Assembly: GCA_947359465.1 (NCBI GenBank)
Contig: OX375881.1
Span: 72,501,914-72,565,913 of the forward strand
DNA length: 64,000 bases
Reading direction: 5' to 3'
Source of the DNA: Metellina segmentata
Lineage: Eukaryota > Arthropoda > Arachnida > Araneae > Tetragnathidae
Below are positions 10,065-22,292 of the stretch, piece after piece. The notes beneath the pieces were generated by a model that saw nothing but the letters and a program-made list of their open reading frames with translations, did not search any database and was not told the origin of the DNA. A program made the position numbers and the translations under genes. The stretch's first letter is position 1. The number at the start of each line of letters is the position of its first letter.

Positions 10065-10073
10065 TTTTCTTTT
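10065..10073 (+). terminator. Pol III terminator, two T4 runs (representative, unit 29)
   Basis: TTTTCTTTT starts two bases after the discriminator A. It follows virtually every copy, including the pseudogene classes. In unit 131 the first run is cut to TTT. Confidence 0.8.
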
Positions 10074-10322
10074 GCTGATTATAATTTAAGAACCGACTGG
10101 TTCGAACTTTTGACATTAAAAGTTTCACGCTCATCACACAACTTTTTTTTACACAATCGTTTATGAACAATGACTTAATTACTTAAAGTTTATCCATATA
10201 CACTGAGCTCAACCTACGCAATGAAAAGTTAAAGCAGTTTACATAAATGAACATGGAAACTAATCATAATCGTTTTGTCTCCTATGAATGGGAGCGTAAC
10301 ATAATTTTTATCACTAATTGGA

Positions 10323-10412
10323 GCTTCGGTAGCGCAGTAGGTAGCGCGTCAGTCTCATAATCACTCGACACGAGTAATCTGAAGGTCGTGAGTTCGATCC
10401 TCACTCGGGGCA
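10323..10412 (+). tRNA. tRNA-Met(CAU) unit 30, class T3
   Basis: D-loop AGTAGGTA; downstream CTTTTTCTG as after unit 14, suggesting a T3/P recombinant. Confidence 0.72.
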
Positions 10413-10671
10413 GTTTTCTTTTTCTGATTATAATTTAAGAACCGACTGGTTTGAACTTTTAACATTAAAAGTTTCACGCACATCACACAACTTTTTTTTA
10501 CACATTCGTTTATGAACAATGACTTAATTACTTAAAGTTTATCCATATACACTGAGCTCAACCTACGCAATGAAAAGTTAAAGCAGTTTACATAAATGAA
10601 CATGGAAACTAATCATAATCGTTTTGTCTCCTATGAATGGGAGCGTAACATAATTTTTATCACTAATTGGA

Positions 10672-10761
10672 GCTTCGGTAGCGCAGTAGGCAGCGCGTCA
10701 GTCTCATAATCACTCGACACGAGTAATATGAAGGTCGTGAGTTCGATCCTCACTCGTGGCA
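10672..10761 (+). tRNA. tRNA-Met unit 31, class T3
   Basis: Copy of unit 15 with C40 to A and CTCGTGGCA. Confidence 0.5.
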
Positions 10762-11021
10762 GTTTTCTTTTGCTGATTATAATTTAAGAACCAACTGGTT
10801 CGAACTTTTAACATTAAAAGTTTCACGCCCATCAAATAACTTTTCTTTTAAACAATCGGTTATGAACAATTATTTAATTACTTAAAGTTTAACCGTATAC
10901 ACTGAGCTCAACTGACGCAATGATAAGTTAAAGCATTTTACATAAATGAACATTGAAACTAACTATAATCGTTTTGTCTCGTATGAAAGGAAGCGTAATA
11001 TAATTTTTTTCACTAATTAGA

Positions 11022-11111
11022 GCCTCGGTAGCGCAGTAGGCAGCGCGTCAGTCTCATAATCACTCGACACGAGTAATCTGAAGGTCGTGAGTTCGATCCT
11101 CACTCGGGGCA
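11022..11111 (+). tRNA. tRNA-Met(CAU) unit 32, class P
   Basis: Copy of unit 16; consensus. Confidence 0.85.
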
Positions 11112-11372
11112 GTTTTCTTTTGCTGATTATAATTTAAGAACCGACTGGTTCGAACTTTTGACATTAAAAGTTTCACGCCCATCACACAACTTTTGTTTTT
11201 ACACAATCGTTTATGAACAATGATTTAATTACTTAAAGTTTAACCGTATATACTGAGCTCAACTGACGCAATGAAAAGTTAAAGCATTTTACATAAATGA
11301 ACATTGAAACTAACTATAATCGTTTTGTCTCGTATGAAAGGAAGCGTAATATAATTTTTATCACTAATTGGA

Positions 11373-11462
11373 GCCTCGGTAGCGCAGTAGGCAGCGCGTC
11401 AGTCTCATTATCACTCGACACGAGTAATCTGAAGGTCGTGAGTTATATCCTCAAAAGGGAAC
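11373..11462 (+). pseudogene. tRNA-Met pseudogene unit 33, class BA
   Basis: Copy of unit 17 with CATTATC. Confidence 0.7.
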
Positions 11463-11721
11463 GTTTTCTTTTGCTGATTATAATTTAAGAACCGACTGGT
11501 TTGAAATTTTAACATTAAAAGTTTCACGCACATCACACAACTTTTTTTTACACAATCGTTTATGAACAATGACTTAATTACTTAAAGTTTATCCATATAC
11601 ACTGAGCTCAACCTACGCAATGAAAAGTTAAAGCAGTTTACATAAATGAACAAGGAAACTAATCATAATCGTTTTGTCTCCTATGAAAGGGAGCGTAACA
11701 TAATTTTTATCACTAATTGGA

Positions 11722-11811
11722 GACTCGGTAGCGCAGTAGGCAGCGCGTCAGTCTCATAATCACTCGACACGAGTAATCTGAAGGTCGTGAGTTCCATCCT
11801 CACACGGGAAA
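11722..11811 (+). pseudogene. tRNA-Met pseudogene unit 34, class BC
   Basis: Copy of unit 18 with GACTCGG. Confidence 0.7.
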
Positions 11812-12070
11812 GTTTTCTTTTGCTGATTATAATTTAAGAACCGACAGGTTTGAACTTTTAACATTAAAAGTTTGACGCACATTACACAACTTTTTTTTAC
11901 TCAATCATTTATGGACAATGACTTAATTATTTAAAGTTTAACCATATACCCTGAGCTCAACCTACGCAATGAAAAGTTAAAGCTGTTTACATAAATGAAC
12001 ATGGAAACTAAACATAATCGTTTTGTCTCCTATGAAAGGGAGCGTAATATAATTTTTATCACTAATTGGA

Positions 12071-12158
12071 GCCTCGGTAGCGCAGTAGGCAGCGGCTGTC
12101 TCATAATCACTCGACACGAGTAATCTGAAGGTCGTGAGTTCGATCCTCACTCGGGGCA
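12071..12158 (+). pseudogene. tRNA-Met pseudogene unit 35, class D2
   Basis: Typical D2; its spacer joins the unit 19 and unit 22 types. Confidence 0.7.
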
Positions 12159-12417
12159 GTTTTCTTTTGCTGATTATAATTTAAGAACCGACTGGTTTGA
12201 ACTTTTAACATTAAAAGTTTCACGCCCATCAAATAAGTTTTCTTTTACACAATCGGTTATGAACAATTATTTAATTACTTAAAGTTTAACCGTATACACT
12301 GAGCTCAACTGACGAAATAATAAGTTAAAGCATTTTACATAAATGAACATTGAAACTAACTATAATCGTTTTGTCTCGTATGAAAAGAAGCGTAATATAA
12401 TTTTTATAATATTTGGA

Positions 12418-12507
12418 GCCTCGGTAGCGCAGTAGGCAGCGCGTGAGTCCCATAATCACTCGACAAGAGTAATCTGAAGGTCGTGAGTTCGATCCTCACT
12501 CGGGGCA
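12418..12507 (+). tRNA. tRNA-Met-like unit 36, class G28
   Basis: Copy of unit 23; U33 to C. Confidence 0.45.
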
Positions 12508-12767
12508 GTTTTCTTTTGCTGATTATAATTTAAGAACCGACTGGTTTGAACTTTTAACATTAAAAGTTTCACGCCCATCAAATAACTTTTCTTTTACACA
12601 ATCGGTTATGAACAATTATTTAATTACTTAAAGTTTAACCGTATACATTGAGCTCAACTGACGCAATGATAAGTTAAAGCATTTTACATAAATGAACATT
12701 GAAACTACCTATAATCGTTTTGTCTCGTATGAACGGAAGCGTAATATAATTTTTATCACTAATTAGA

Positions 12768-12857
12768 GCCTCGGTAGCGCAGTAGGTAGCGCGTCAGTCT
12801 CATTATCACTCGACACGAGTAATCTGAAGGTCGTGAGTTCGATCCTCACTCGGGGCA
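12768..12857 (+). tRNA. tRNA-Met unit 37, class P
   Basis: Copy of unit 24 with CATTATC. Confidence 0.6.
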
Positions 12858-13116
12858 GTTTTCTTTTTCTGATTATAATTTAAGAACCGACTGGTTTGAA
12901 CTTTTAACATTAAAAGTTTCACGCACATCACACAACCTTTTTTTACACAATCGTTTATGAACAATGACTTAATTACTTAAAGTTTATCCATATACACTGA
13001 GCTCAACCTACGCAATGAAAAGTTAAAGCTGTTTACATAAATGAACATGGAAACTAAACATAATCGTTTTGTCTCCTATGAAAGGGAGCGTAATATAATT
13101 TTTATCACTAATTGGA

Positions 13117-13204
13117 GCCTCGGTAGCGCAGTAGGCAGCGGCTGTCTCATAATCACTCGACACGAGTAATCTGAAGGTCGTGAGTTCGATCCTCACTCGG
13201 GGCA
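13117..13204 (+). pseudogene. tRNA-Met pseudogene unit 38, class D2
   Basis: Copy of unit 25. Confidence 0.7.
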
Positions 13205-13463
13205 GTTTTCTTTTGCTGATTATAATTTAAGAACCAACTGGTTCGAACTTTTAACATTAAAAGTTTCACGCCCATCAAATAAGTTTTCTTTTACACAATC
13301 GGTTATGTACAATTATTTAATTACTTAAAGTTTAACCGTATACACTGAGCTCAACTGACGAAATAATAAGTTAAAGCATTTTACATAAATGAACATTGAA
13401 ACTAACTATAATCGTTTTGTCTCGTATGAAAAGAAGCGTAATATAATTTTAATAATATTTGGA

Positions 13464-13553
13464 GCCTCGGTAGCGCAGTAGGCAGCGCGTGAGTCTCATA
13501 ATCACTCGACACGAGTAATCTGAAGGTCGTGAGTTCGATCCTCACTCGGGGCA
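13464..13553 (+). tRNA. tRNA-Met-like unit 39, class G28
   Basis: Copy of unit 26. Confidence 0.55.
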
Positions 13554-13813
13554 GTTTTCTTTTGCTGATTATAATTTAAGAACCGACTGGTTTAAAATTT
13601 TAACATTAAAATTTTCACGCCCATCAAATAACTTTTCTTTTACACAATCGGTTATGAACAATTATTTAATTACTTAAAGTTTAACCGTATACACTGAGCT
13701 CAACTGACGCAATGATAAGTTAAAGCATTTTACATAAATGAACATTGAAACTAACTATAATCGTTTTGTCTCGTATGAAAGGAAGCGTAATATAATTTTT
13801 ATCACTAATTAGA

Positions 13814-13903
13814 GCCTCGGTAGCGCAGTAGGCAGCGCGACAGTCTCATAATCACTCGACACGAGTAATCTGAATGTCGTGAGTTCGATCCTCACTCGGG
13901 GCA
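13814..13903 (+). tRNA. tRNA-Met unit 40, class P
   Basis: Copy of unit 27 with GACAGT and GAATGTCG. Confidence 0.6.
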
Positions 13904-14163
13904 GTTTTCTTTTGCTGATTATAATTTAAGAACCGACTGGTTTGAACTTTTAACATTAAAAGTTTCACGGCACATCACACAACTTTTTTTTACACATTCG
14001 TTTCTGAACAATGACTTAATTACTTAAAGTTTATCCATATACACTGAGCTCAACCTACGCAATGAAAAGTTAAAGCAGTTTACATAAAAGAACATGGAAA
14101 CTAATCATAATCGTTTTGTCTCCTATGAATGGGAGCGTAACATAATTTTTATCACTAATTGGA

Positions 14164-14253
14164 GCTTCGGTAGCGCAGTAGGCAGCGCGTCAGTCTCATA
14201 ATCACTCGACACGAGTAATCTGAAGGTCGTGAGTTCGATCCTCACTCGGGGCA
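14164..14253 (+). tRNA. tRNA-Met(CAU) unit 41, class T3
   Basis: Copy of unit 28. Confidence 0.75.
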
Positions 14254-14513
14254 GTTTTCTTTTGCTGATTATAATTTAAGAACCAACTGGTTCGAACTTT
14301 TAACATTAAAAGTTTCACGCCCATCAAATAACTTTTCTTTTAAACAATCGGTTATGAACAATTATTTAATTACTTAAAGTTTAACCGTATACACTGAGCT
14401 CAACTGACGCAATGATAAGTTAAAGCATTTTACATAAATGAACATTGAAACTAACTATAATCGTTTTGTCTCGTATGAAAGGAAGCGTAATATAATTTTT
14501 ATCACTAATTAGA

Positions 14514-14603
14514 GCCTCGGTAGCGCAGTAGGCAGCGCGTCAGTCTCATAATCACTCGACACGAGTAATCTGAAGGTCGTGAGTTCGATCCTCACTCGGG
14601 GCA
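14514..14603 (+). tRNA. tRNA-Met(CAU) unit 42, class P
   Basis: Copy of unit 29; consensus. Confidence 0.85.
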
Positions 14604-14862
14604 GTTTTCTTTTGCTGATTATAATTTAAGAACCGACTGGTTCGAACTTTTGACATTAAAAGTTTCACGCTCATCACACAACTTTTTTTTACACAATCGT
14701 TTATGAACAATGACTTAATTACTTAAAGTTTATCCATATACACTGAGCTCAACCTACGCAATGAAAAGTTAAAGCAGTTTACATAAATGAAAAAGGAAAC
14801 TAATCATAATCGTTTTGTCTTCTATGAAAGGGAGCGTAACATAATTTTTATCACTAATTGGA

Positions 14863-14952
14863 GCCTCGGTAGCGCAGTAGGCAGCGCGTCAGTCTCATAA
14901 TCACTCGACACGAGTAATCTGAAGGTCGTGAGTTCCATCCTCACATGGGAAA
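14863..14952 (+). pseudogene. tRNA-Met pseudogene unit 43, class BC
   Basis: 3' end ACATGGGAAA. Confidence 0.7.
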
Positions 14953-15211
14953 GTTTTCTTTTGCTGATTATAATTTAAGAACCGACAGGTTTGAACTTTT
15001 AACATTAAAAGTTTGACGCACATTACACAACTTTTTTTTACTCAATCATTTATGGACAATGACTTAATTATTTAAAGTTTTACCATATACCCTGAGCTCA
15101 ACCTACGCAATGAAAAGTTAAAGCTGTTTACATAAATGAACATGGAAACTAAACATAATCGTTTTGTCTCCTATGAATGGGAGCGTAACATAATTTTTAT
15201 CACTAATTGGA

Positions 15212-15301
15212 GCTTCGGTAGCGCAGTAGGCAGCGCGTCAGTCTCATAATCACTCGACACGAGTAATCTGAAGGTCGTGAGTTCGATCCTCACTCGGGGC
15301 A
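15212..15301 (+). tRNA. tRNA-Met(CAU) unit 44, class T3
   Basis: Clean T3. Confidence 0.75.
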
Positions 15302-15561
15302 GTTTTCTTTTGCTGGTTATAATTTAAGAACTACCTAGTTCGAACTTTTAACATTAAAAGTTTCACGCCCATCAAATAACTTTTCTTTTACACAATCGGT
15401 TATGAACAATTATTTAATTACTTAAAGTTTAACCGTATACACTGAGCTCAACTGACGCAATGATAAGTTAAAGCATTTTACATAAATGAACATTGAAACT
15501 AACTATAATCGTTTTGTCTCGTATGAAAGGAAGCGTAATATAATTTTTATCACTAATTAGA

Positions 15562-15651
15562 GCCTCGGTAGCGCAGTAGGCAGCGCGTCAGTCTCATAAT
15601 CACTCGACACGAGTAATCTGAAGGTCGTGAGTTCGATCCTCACTCGGGGCA
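15562..15651 (+). tRNA. tRNA-Met(CAU) unit 45, class P
   Basis: Consensus. Confidence 0.85.
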
Positions 15652-15910
15652 GTTTTCTTTTGCTGATTATAATTTAAGAACCGACTGGTTCGAACTTTTG
15701 ACATTAAAAGTTTCACGCTCATCACACAACTTTTTTTTACACAATCGTTTATGAACAATGACTTAATTACTTAAAGTTTATCCATATACACTGAGCTCAA
15801 CCTACGCAATGAAAAGTTAAAGCAGTTTACATAAATGAACAAGGAAACTAATCATAATCGTTTTGTCTTCTATGAAAGGGAGCGTAACATAATTTTTATC
15901 ACTAATTGGA

Positions 15911-16000
15911 GCCTCGGTAGCGCAGTAGGCAGCGCGTCAGTCTCATAATCACTAGACACGAGTAATCTGAAGGTCGTGAGTTCCATCCTCACATGGGAAA
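15911..16000 (+). pseudogene. tRNA-Met pseudogene unit 46, class BC
   Basis: Intron hairpin also altered (ACTAGACAC). Confidence 0.7.
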
Positions 16001-16259
16001 GTTTTCTTTTGCTGATTATAATTTAAGAACCGACAGGTTTGAACTTTTAACATTAAAAGTTTGACGCACATTACACAACTTTTTTTTACTCAATCATTTA
16101 TGGACAATGACTTAATTATTTAAAGTTTTACCATATACCCTGAGCTCAACCTACGCAATGAAAAGTTAAAGCTGTTTACATAAATGAACATGGAAACTAA
16201 ACATAATCGTTTTGTCTCCTATGAATGGGAGCGTAACATAATTTTTATCACTAATTGGA

Positions 16260-16349
16260 GCTTCGGTAGCGCAGTAGGCAGCGCGTCAGTCTCATAATCA
16301 CTCGACACGAGTAATCTGAAGGTCGTGAGTTCGATCCTCACTCGGGGCA
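16260..16349 (+). tRNA. tRNA-Met(CAU) unit 47, class T3
   Basis: Copy of unit 44. Confidence 0.75.
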
Positions 16350-16609
16350 GTTTTCTTTTGCTGGTTATAATTTAAGAACTACCTAGTTCGAACTTTTAAC
16401 ATTAAAAGTTTCACGCCCATCAAATAACTTTTCTTTTACACAATCGGTTATGAACAATTATTTAATTACTTAAAGTTTAACCGTATACACTGAGCTCAAC
16501 TGACGCAATGATAAGTTAAAGCATTTTACATAAATGAACATTGAAACTAACTATAATCGTTTTGTCTCCTATGAATGGGAGCGTAACATAATTTTTATCA
16601 CTAATTGGA

Positions 16610-16699
16610 GCCTCGGTAGCGCAGTAGGCAGCGCGTCTTTCTCATAATCACTCGACACGAGTAATCTGAAGGTCGTGAGTTCGATCCTCACTCTATGCA
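16610..16699 (+). pseudogene. tRNA-Met unit 48, class P, damaged
   Basis: GTCTTT in the anticodon stem and 3' end CTCTATGCA unpair two stems. Confidence 0.55.
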
Positions 16700-16960
16700 G
16701 TTTTCTTTTGCTGATTATAATTTAAGAACCGACTGGTTCGAACTTTTGACATTAAAAGTTTCACGCCCATCACACAACTTTTGTTTTTACACAATCGTTT
16801 ATGAACAATGATTTAATTACTTAAAGTTTAACCGTATACACTGAGTTCAACTGACGCAATGAAAAGTTAAAGCATTTTACATAAATGAACATTGAAACTA
16901 ACTATAATCGTTTTGTCTCGTATGAAAGGAAGCGTAATATAATTTTTATCACTAATTGGA

Positions 16961-17050
16961 GCCTCGGTAGCGCAGTAGGCAGCGCGTCAGTCTCATAATC
17001 ACTCGACACGAGTAATCTGAAGGTCGTGAGTTATATCCTCAAAAGGGAAC
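16961..17050 (+). pseudogene. tRNA-Met pseudogene unit 49, class BA
   Basis: CATAATC kept, unlike most early BA copies. Confidence 0.7.
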
Positions 17051-17310
17051 GTTTTCTTTTGCTGATTATAATTTAAGAACCGACTGGTTTGAAATTTTAA
17101 CATTAAAAGTTTCACGCACATCACACAACTTTTTTTTTACACAATTGTTTATAAACAATGACTTAATTACTTAAAGTTTATCCATATACACTGAGCTCAA
17201 CCTACGCAATGAAAAGTTAAAGCAGTTTACATAAATGAACAAGGAAACTAATCATAATCGTTTTGTCTCCTATGAAAGGGAGCGTAACTTAATTTTTATC
17301 ACTAATTGGA

Positions 17311-17400
17311 GCCTCGGTAGCGCAGTAGGCAGCGCGTCAGTCTCATAATCACTCGACACGAGTAATCTGAAGGTCGTGAGTTCCATCCTCACATGGGAAA
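17311..17400 (+). pseudogene. tRNA-Met pseudogene unit 50, class BC
   Basis: 3' end ACATGGGAAA. Confidence 0.7.
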
Positions 17401-17660
17401 GTTTTCTTTTGCTGATTATAATTTAAGAACCGACTGGTTTGAACTTTTAACATTAAAAGTTTGACGCACATTACACAACTTTTTTTTTACACAATCATTT
17501 ATGGACAATGACTTAATTATTTAAAGTTTAACCATATACCCTGAGCTCAACCTACGCAATGAAAAGTTAAACCTGTTTACATAAATGAACATGGAAACTA
17601 AAAATAATCGTTTTGTCTCCTATGAAAGGGAGCGTAATATAATTTTTATCATTAATTGGA

Positions 17661-17748
17661 GCCTCGGTAGCGCAGTAGGCAGCGGCTGTCTCATAATCAC
17701 TCGACACGAGTAATCTGAAGGTCGTGAGTTCGATCCTCACTCGGGGCA
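17661..17748 (+). pseudogene. tRNA-Met pseudogene unit 51, class D2
   Basis: Typical D2; upstream ATCATTAATTGGA. Confidence 0.7.
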
Positions 17749-18008
17749 GTTTTCTTTTGCTGGTTATAATTTAAGAACTAACTGGTTTGAACTTTTAACA
17801 TTAAAAGTTTCACGCACATAACACAACTTTTCTTTTAAACAATCGGTTATGAACAATTATTTAATTACTTAAAGTTTAACCGTATACACTGAGCTCAACT
17901 GACGCAATGATAAGTTAAAGCATTTTACATAAATGAATATTGAAACTAACTATAATCGTTTTGTCTCGTATGAAAGGAAGCGTAATATAATTTTTATCAC
18001 TAATTAGA

Positions 18009-18098
18009 GCCTCGGTAGCGCAGTAGGCAGCGCGTCAGTCTCATAATCACTCGACACGAGTAATCTGAAGGTCGTGAGTTCGATCCTCACACGGGTAA
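18009..18098 (+). pseudogene. tRNA-Met unit 52, class P with broken acceptor
   Basis: Good through the T-loop, then CACACGGGTAA, a BC-like end; a recombinant. Confidence 0.6.
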
Positions 18099-18359
18099 GT
18101 TTTCTTTTGCTGATTATAATTTAAGAACCGACTGGTTTGAACTTTTAACATTAAAAGTTTGACGCACATTGCACAACTTTTTTTTTTACACAATCATTTA
18201 TGGACAATGACTTAATTATTTAAAGTTTATCCATATACACTGAGCTCAACCTACGCAATGAAAAGTTAAAGAAGTTTACATAAATGAACAAGGAAACTAA
18301 TCATAATCGTTTTGTCTCATATGAAAGGGAGCCCAACATAATTTTTATCACTAATTGGA

Positions 18360-18447
18360 GCCTCGGTAGCGCAGTAGGCAGCGGCTGTCTCATAATCACT
18401 CGACACGAGTAATCTGAAGGTCGTGAGTTCGATCCTCACTCGGGGCA
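18360..18447 (+). pseudogene. tRNA-Met pseudogene unit 53, class D2
   Basis: D2 tRNA under a BC-type spacer (AACAAGGAAAC). Confidence 0.7.
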
Positions 18448-18707
18448 GTTTTCTTTTGCTGGTTATAATTTAAGAACCAACTGGTTCGAACTTTTAACAT
18501 TAAAAGTTTCACGCCCATCAAATAACTTTTCTTTTACACAATCGGTTATGAACAATTATTTAATTGCTTAAAGTTTAACCGTATACATTGAGCTCAACTG
18601 ACGCAATGATAAGTTAAAGCATTTTACATAAATGAACATTGAAACTAACTATAATCGTTTTGTCTCGTATGAAAGGAAGCGTAATATAATTTTTATCACT
18701 AATTAGA

Positions 18708-18797
18708 GCCTCGGTAGCGCAGTAGGCAGCGCGTCAGTCTCATAATCACTCGACACGAGTAATCTGAAGGTCGTGAGTTCGATCCTCACTCGGGGCA
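18708..18797 (+). tRNA. tRNA-Met(CAU) unit 54, class P
   Basis: Consensus. Confidence 0.85.
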
Positions 18798-19056
18798 GTT
18801 TTCTTTTGCTGATTATAATTTAAGAACCGACTGGTTTGGACTTTTAACATTAAAAGTTTCACGCACATCACACAACTTTTTTTTACACATTCGTTTATGA
18901 ACAATGACTTAATTACTTAAAGTTTATCCATATACACTGAGCTCAACCTACGCAATGAAAAGTTAAAGCAGTTTACATAAATGAACATTGAAACTAACTA
19001 TAATCGTTTTGTCTCGTATGAAAGGAAGCGTAATATAATTTTTATCTCTATTTAGA

Positions 19057-19146
19057 GCCTCGGTAGCGCAGTAGGCAGCGCGTCAGTCTCATAATCACTC
19101 GACACGAGTAATCTGAAGGTCGTGAGTTCGATCCTCACTCGGGGCA
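19057..19146 (+). tRNA. tRNA-Met(CAU) unit 55, class P
   Basis: Consensus tRNA; upstream TCTCTATTTAGA. Confidence 0.85.
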
Positions 19147-19406
19147 GTTTTCTTTTGCTGATTATAATTTAAGAACCGACTGGTTTGAACTTTTAACATT
19201 AAAAGTTTCACGGCACATCACACAACTTTTTTTTACACATTCGTTTATGAACAATGACTTAATTACTTAAAGTTTATCCATATACACTGAGCTCAACCTA
19301 CGCAATGAAAAGTTAAAGCAGTTTACATAAATGAACATGGAAACTAATCATAATCGTTTTGTCTCCTGTGAATGGGAGCGTAACATAATTTTTATCATTA
19401 ATTGGA

Positions 19407-19496
19407 GCTTCGGTAGCGCAGTAGGCAGCGCGTCAGTCTCATACTCACTCGACACGAGTAATCTGAAGGTCGTGAGTTCGATCCTCACTCGGGGCA
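19407..19496 (+). tRNA. tRNA-Met(CAU) unit 56, class T3
   Basis: Intron begins CTCACTCG, removing the AATC repeat and fixing the cut after A37. Confidence 0.7.
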
Positions 19497-19756
19497 GTTT
19501 TCTTTTGCTGATTATAATTTAAGAACCAACTGGTTCGAACTTTTAACATTAAAAGTTTCACGCCCATCAAATAACTTTTCTTTTAAACAATCAGTTATGA
19601 ACAATTATTTAATTACTTAAAGTTTAACCGTATACACTGAGCTCAACTGACGCAATGATAAGTTAAAGCATTTTACATAAATGAACATTGAAACTAACTA
19701 TAATCGTTTTGTCTCGTATGAAAGGAAGCGTAATATAATTTTTATCACTAATTAGA

Positions 19757-19846
19757 GCCTCGGTAGCGCAGTAGGCAGCGCGTCAGTCTCATAATCACTC
19801 GACACGAGTAATCTGAAGGTCGTGAGTTCGATCCTCACTCGGGGCA
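19757..19846 (+). tRNA. tRNA-Met(CAU) unit 57, class P
   Basis: Consensus. Confidence 0.85.
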
Positions 19847-20107
19847 GTTTTCTTTTGCTGATTATAATTTAAGAACCGACTGGTTCGAACTTTTGACATT
19901 AAAAGTTTCACGCCCATCACACAACTTTTGTTTTTACACAATCGTTTATGAACAAAGATTTAATTACTTAAAGTTTAACCGTATACACTGAGCTCAACTG
20001 ACGCAATGAAAAGTTAAAGCATTTTACATAAATGAACATTGAAACTAACTATAATCGTTTTGTCTCGTATGAAAGGAAGCGTAATATAATTTTTATCACT
20101 AATTGGA

Positions 20108-20197
20108 GCCTCGGTAGCGCAGTAGGCAGCCCGTCAGTCTCATTATCACTCGACACGAGTAATCTGAAGGTCGTGAGTTATATCCTCAAAAGGGAAC
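20108..20197 (+). pseudogene. tRNA-Met pseudogene unit 58, class BA
   Basis: D-stem GCCC and CATTATC as well. Confidence 0.72.
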
Positions 20198-20456
20198 GTT
20201 TTCTTTTGCTGATTATAATTTAAGAACCGACTGGTTTGAAATTTTAACATTAAAAGTTTCACGCACATCACACAACTTTTTTTTACACAATCGTTTATGA
20301 ACAATGACTTAATTACTTAAAGTTTATCCATATACACTGAGCTCAACCTACGCAATGAAAAGTTAAAGCAGTTTACATAAATGAACAAGGAAACTAATCA
20401 TAATCGTTTTGTCTACTATGAAAGGGAGCGTAACATAATTTTTATCACTAATTGGA

Positions 20457-20546
20457 ACCTCGGTAGCGCAGTAGGCAGCGCGTCAGTCTCATAATCACTC
20501 GACACGAGTAATCTGAAGGTCGTGAGTTCCATCCTCACACGGGAAG
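20457..20546 (+). pseudogene. tRNA-Met pseudogene unit 59, class BC
   Basis: First base A (ACCTCGG); 3' end CGGGAAG. Confidence 0.7.
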
Positions 20547-20805
20547 GTTTTCTTTTGCTGATTATAATTTAAGAACCGACTGGTTTGAACTTTTAACATT
20601 AAAAGTTTGACGCACATTAGACAACTTTTTTTTACACAATCATTTATGGACAATGACTTAATTATTTAAAGTTTAACCATATACCCTGAGCTCAGCCTAC
20701 GCAATGAAAAGTTAAAGCTGTTTACATAAATGAACATGGAAACTAAACATAATCGTTTTGTCTCCTATGAAAGGGAGCGTAATATAATTTTTATCACTAA
20801 TTGGA

Positions 20806-20893
20806 GCCTCGGTAGCGCAGTAGGCAGCGGCTGTCTCATAATCACTCGACACGAGTAATCTGAAGGTCGTGAGTTCGATCCTCACTCGGGGCA
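20806..20893 (+). pseudogene. tRNA-Met pseudogene unit 60, class D2
   Basis: Typical D2. Confidence 0.7.
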
Positions 20894-21153
20894 GTTTTCT
20901 TTTGCTGATTATAATTTAAGAACCGACTGGTTTGAACTTTTAACATTAAAAGTTTCACGCCCATCAAATAACTTTTCTTTTACACAATCGGTTATGAACA
21001 ATTATTTAATTGCTTAAAGTTTAACCGTATACATTGAGCTCAACTGACGCAATGATAAGTTAAAGCATTTTACATAAATGAACATTGAAACTAACTATAA
21101 TCGTTTTGTCTCGTATGAAAGGAAGCGTAATATAATTTTTATCACTAATTAGA

Positions 21154-21243
21154 GCCTCGGTAGCGCAGTAGGCAGCGCGTCAGTCTCATAATCACTCGAC
21201 ACGAGTAATCTGAAGGTCGTGAGTTCGATCCTCACTCGGGGCA
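21154..21243 (+). tRNA. tRNA-Met(CAU) unit 61, class P
   Basis: Copy of unit 54. Confidence 0.85.
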
Positions 21244-21502
21244 GTTTTCTTTTGCTGATTATAATTTAAGAACCGACTGGTTTGGACTTTTAACATTAAA
21301 AGTTTCACGCACATCACACAACTTTTTTTTACACATTCGTTTATGAACAATGACTTAATTACTTAAAGTTTATCCATATACACTGAGCTCAACCTACGCA
21401 ATGAAAAGTTAAAGCAGTTTACATAAATGAACATTGAAACTAACTATAATCGTTTTGTCTCGTATGAAAGGAAGCGTAATATAATTTTTATCTCTATTTA
21501 GA

Positions 21503-21592
21503 GCCTCGGTAGCGCAGTAGGCAGCGCGTCAGTCTCATAATCACTCGACACGAGTAATCTGAAGGTCGTGAGTTCGATCCTCACTCGGGGCA
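21503..21592 (+). tRNA. tRNA-Met(CAU) unit 62, class P
   Basis: Copy of unit 55. Confidence 0.85.
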
Positions 21593-21852
21593 GTTTTCTT
21601 TTGCTGATTATAATTTAAGAACCGACTGGTTTGAACTTTTAACATTAAAAGTTTCACGGCACATCACACAACTTTTTTTTACACATTCGTTTATGAACAA
21701 TGACTTAATTACTTAAAGTTTATCCATATACACTGAGCTCAACCTACGCAATGAAAAGTTAAAGCAGTTTACATAAATGAACATGGAAACTAATCATAAT
21801 CGTTTTGTCTCCTGTGAATGGGAGCGTAACATAATTTTTATCATTAATTGGA

Positions 21853-21942
21853 GCTTCGGTAGCGCAGTAGGCAGCGCGTCAGTCTCATACTCACTCGACA
21901 CGAGTAATCTGAAGGTCGTGAGTTCGATCCTCACTCGGGGCA
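21853..21942 (+). tRNA. tRNA-Met(CAU) unit 63, class T3
   Basis: Copy of unit 56; CATACTCAC. Confidence 0.7.
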
Positions 21943-22202
21943 GTTTTCTTTTGCTGATTATAATTTAAGAACCAACTGGTTCGAACTTTTAACATTAAAA
22001 GTTTCACGCCCATCAAATAACTTTTCTTTTAAACAATCAGTTATGAACAATTATTTAATTACTTAAAGTTTAACCGTATACACTGAGCTCAACTGACGCA
22101 ATGATAAGTTAAAGCATTTTACATAAATGAACATTGAAACTAACTATAATCGTTTTGTCTCGTATGAAAGGAAGCGTAATATAATTTTTATCACTAATTA
22201 GA

Positions 22203-22292
22203 GCCTCGGTAGCGCAGTAGGCAGCGCGTCAGTCTCATAATCACTCGACACGAGTAATCTGAAGGTCGTGAGTTCGATCCTCACTCGGGGCA
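22203..22292 (+). tRNA. tRNA-Met(CAU) unit 64, class P
   Basis: Copy of unit 57. Confidence 0.85.

Larger units (their letters stand above)
4830..14790 (+). repeat. 12-unit higher-order block in two versions (units 15-29 and 31-42)
   Basis: Units 15-18 match 31-34 at offset 5586 and units 22-29 match 35-42 at offset 4540, both near identical. Shared rare marks are TAATATGAAGG with CTCGTGGCA, AACCTTTTTTT, GGTTATGTAC, TTTCACGGCAC and TACATAAAAGAAC. The first version has three extra units (19-21) between the two halves, and unit 30 separates the versions. Confidence 0.8.
14791..16550 (+). repeat. 3-unit block duplicated at offset 1048 (units 43-45 and 46-48)
   Basis: tRNA starts 14863, 15212, 15562 match 15911, 16260, 16610. 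The order BC, T3, P and the rare spacer word AACTACCTAGTTCG are shared. Unit 48 then departs within its own upstream region and becomes T3-like upstream. Confidence 0.75.
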
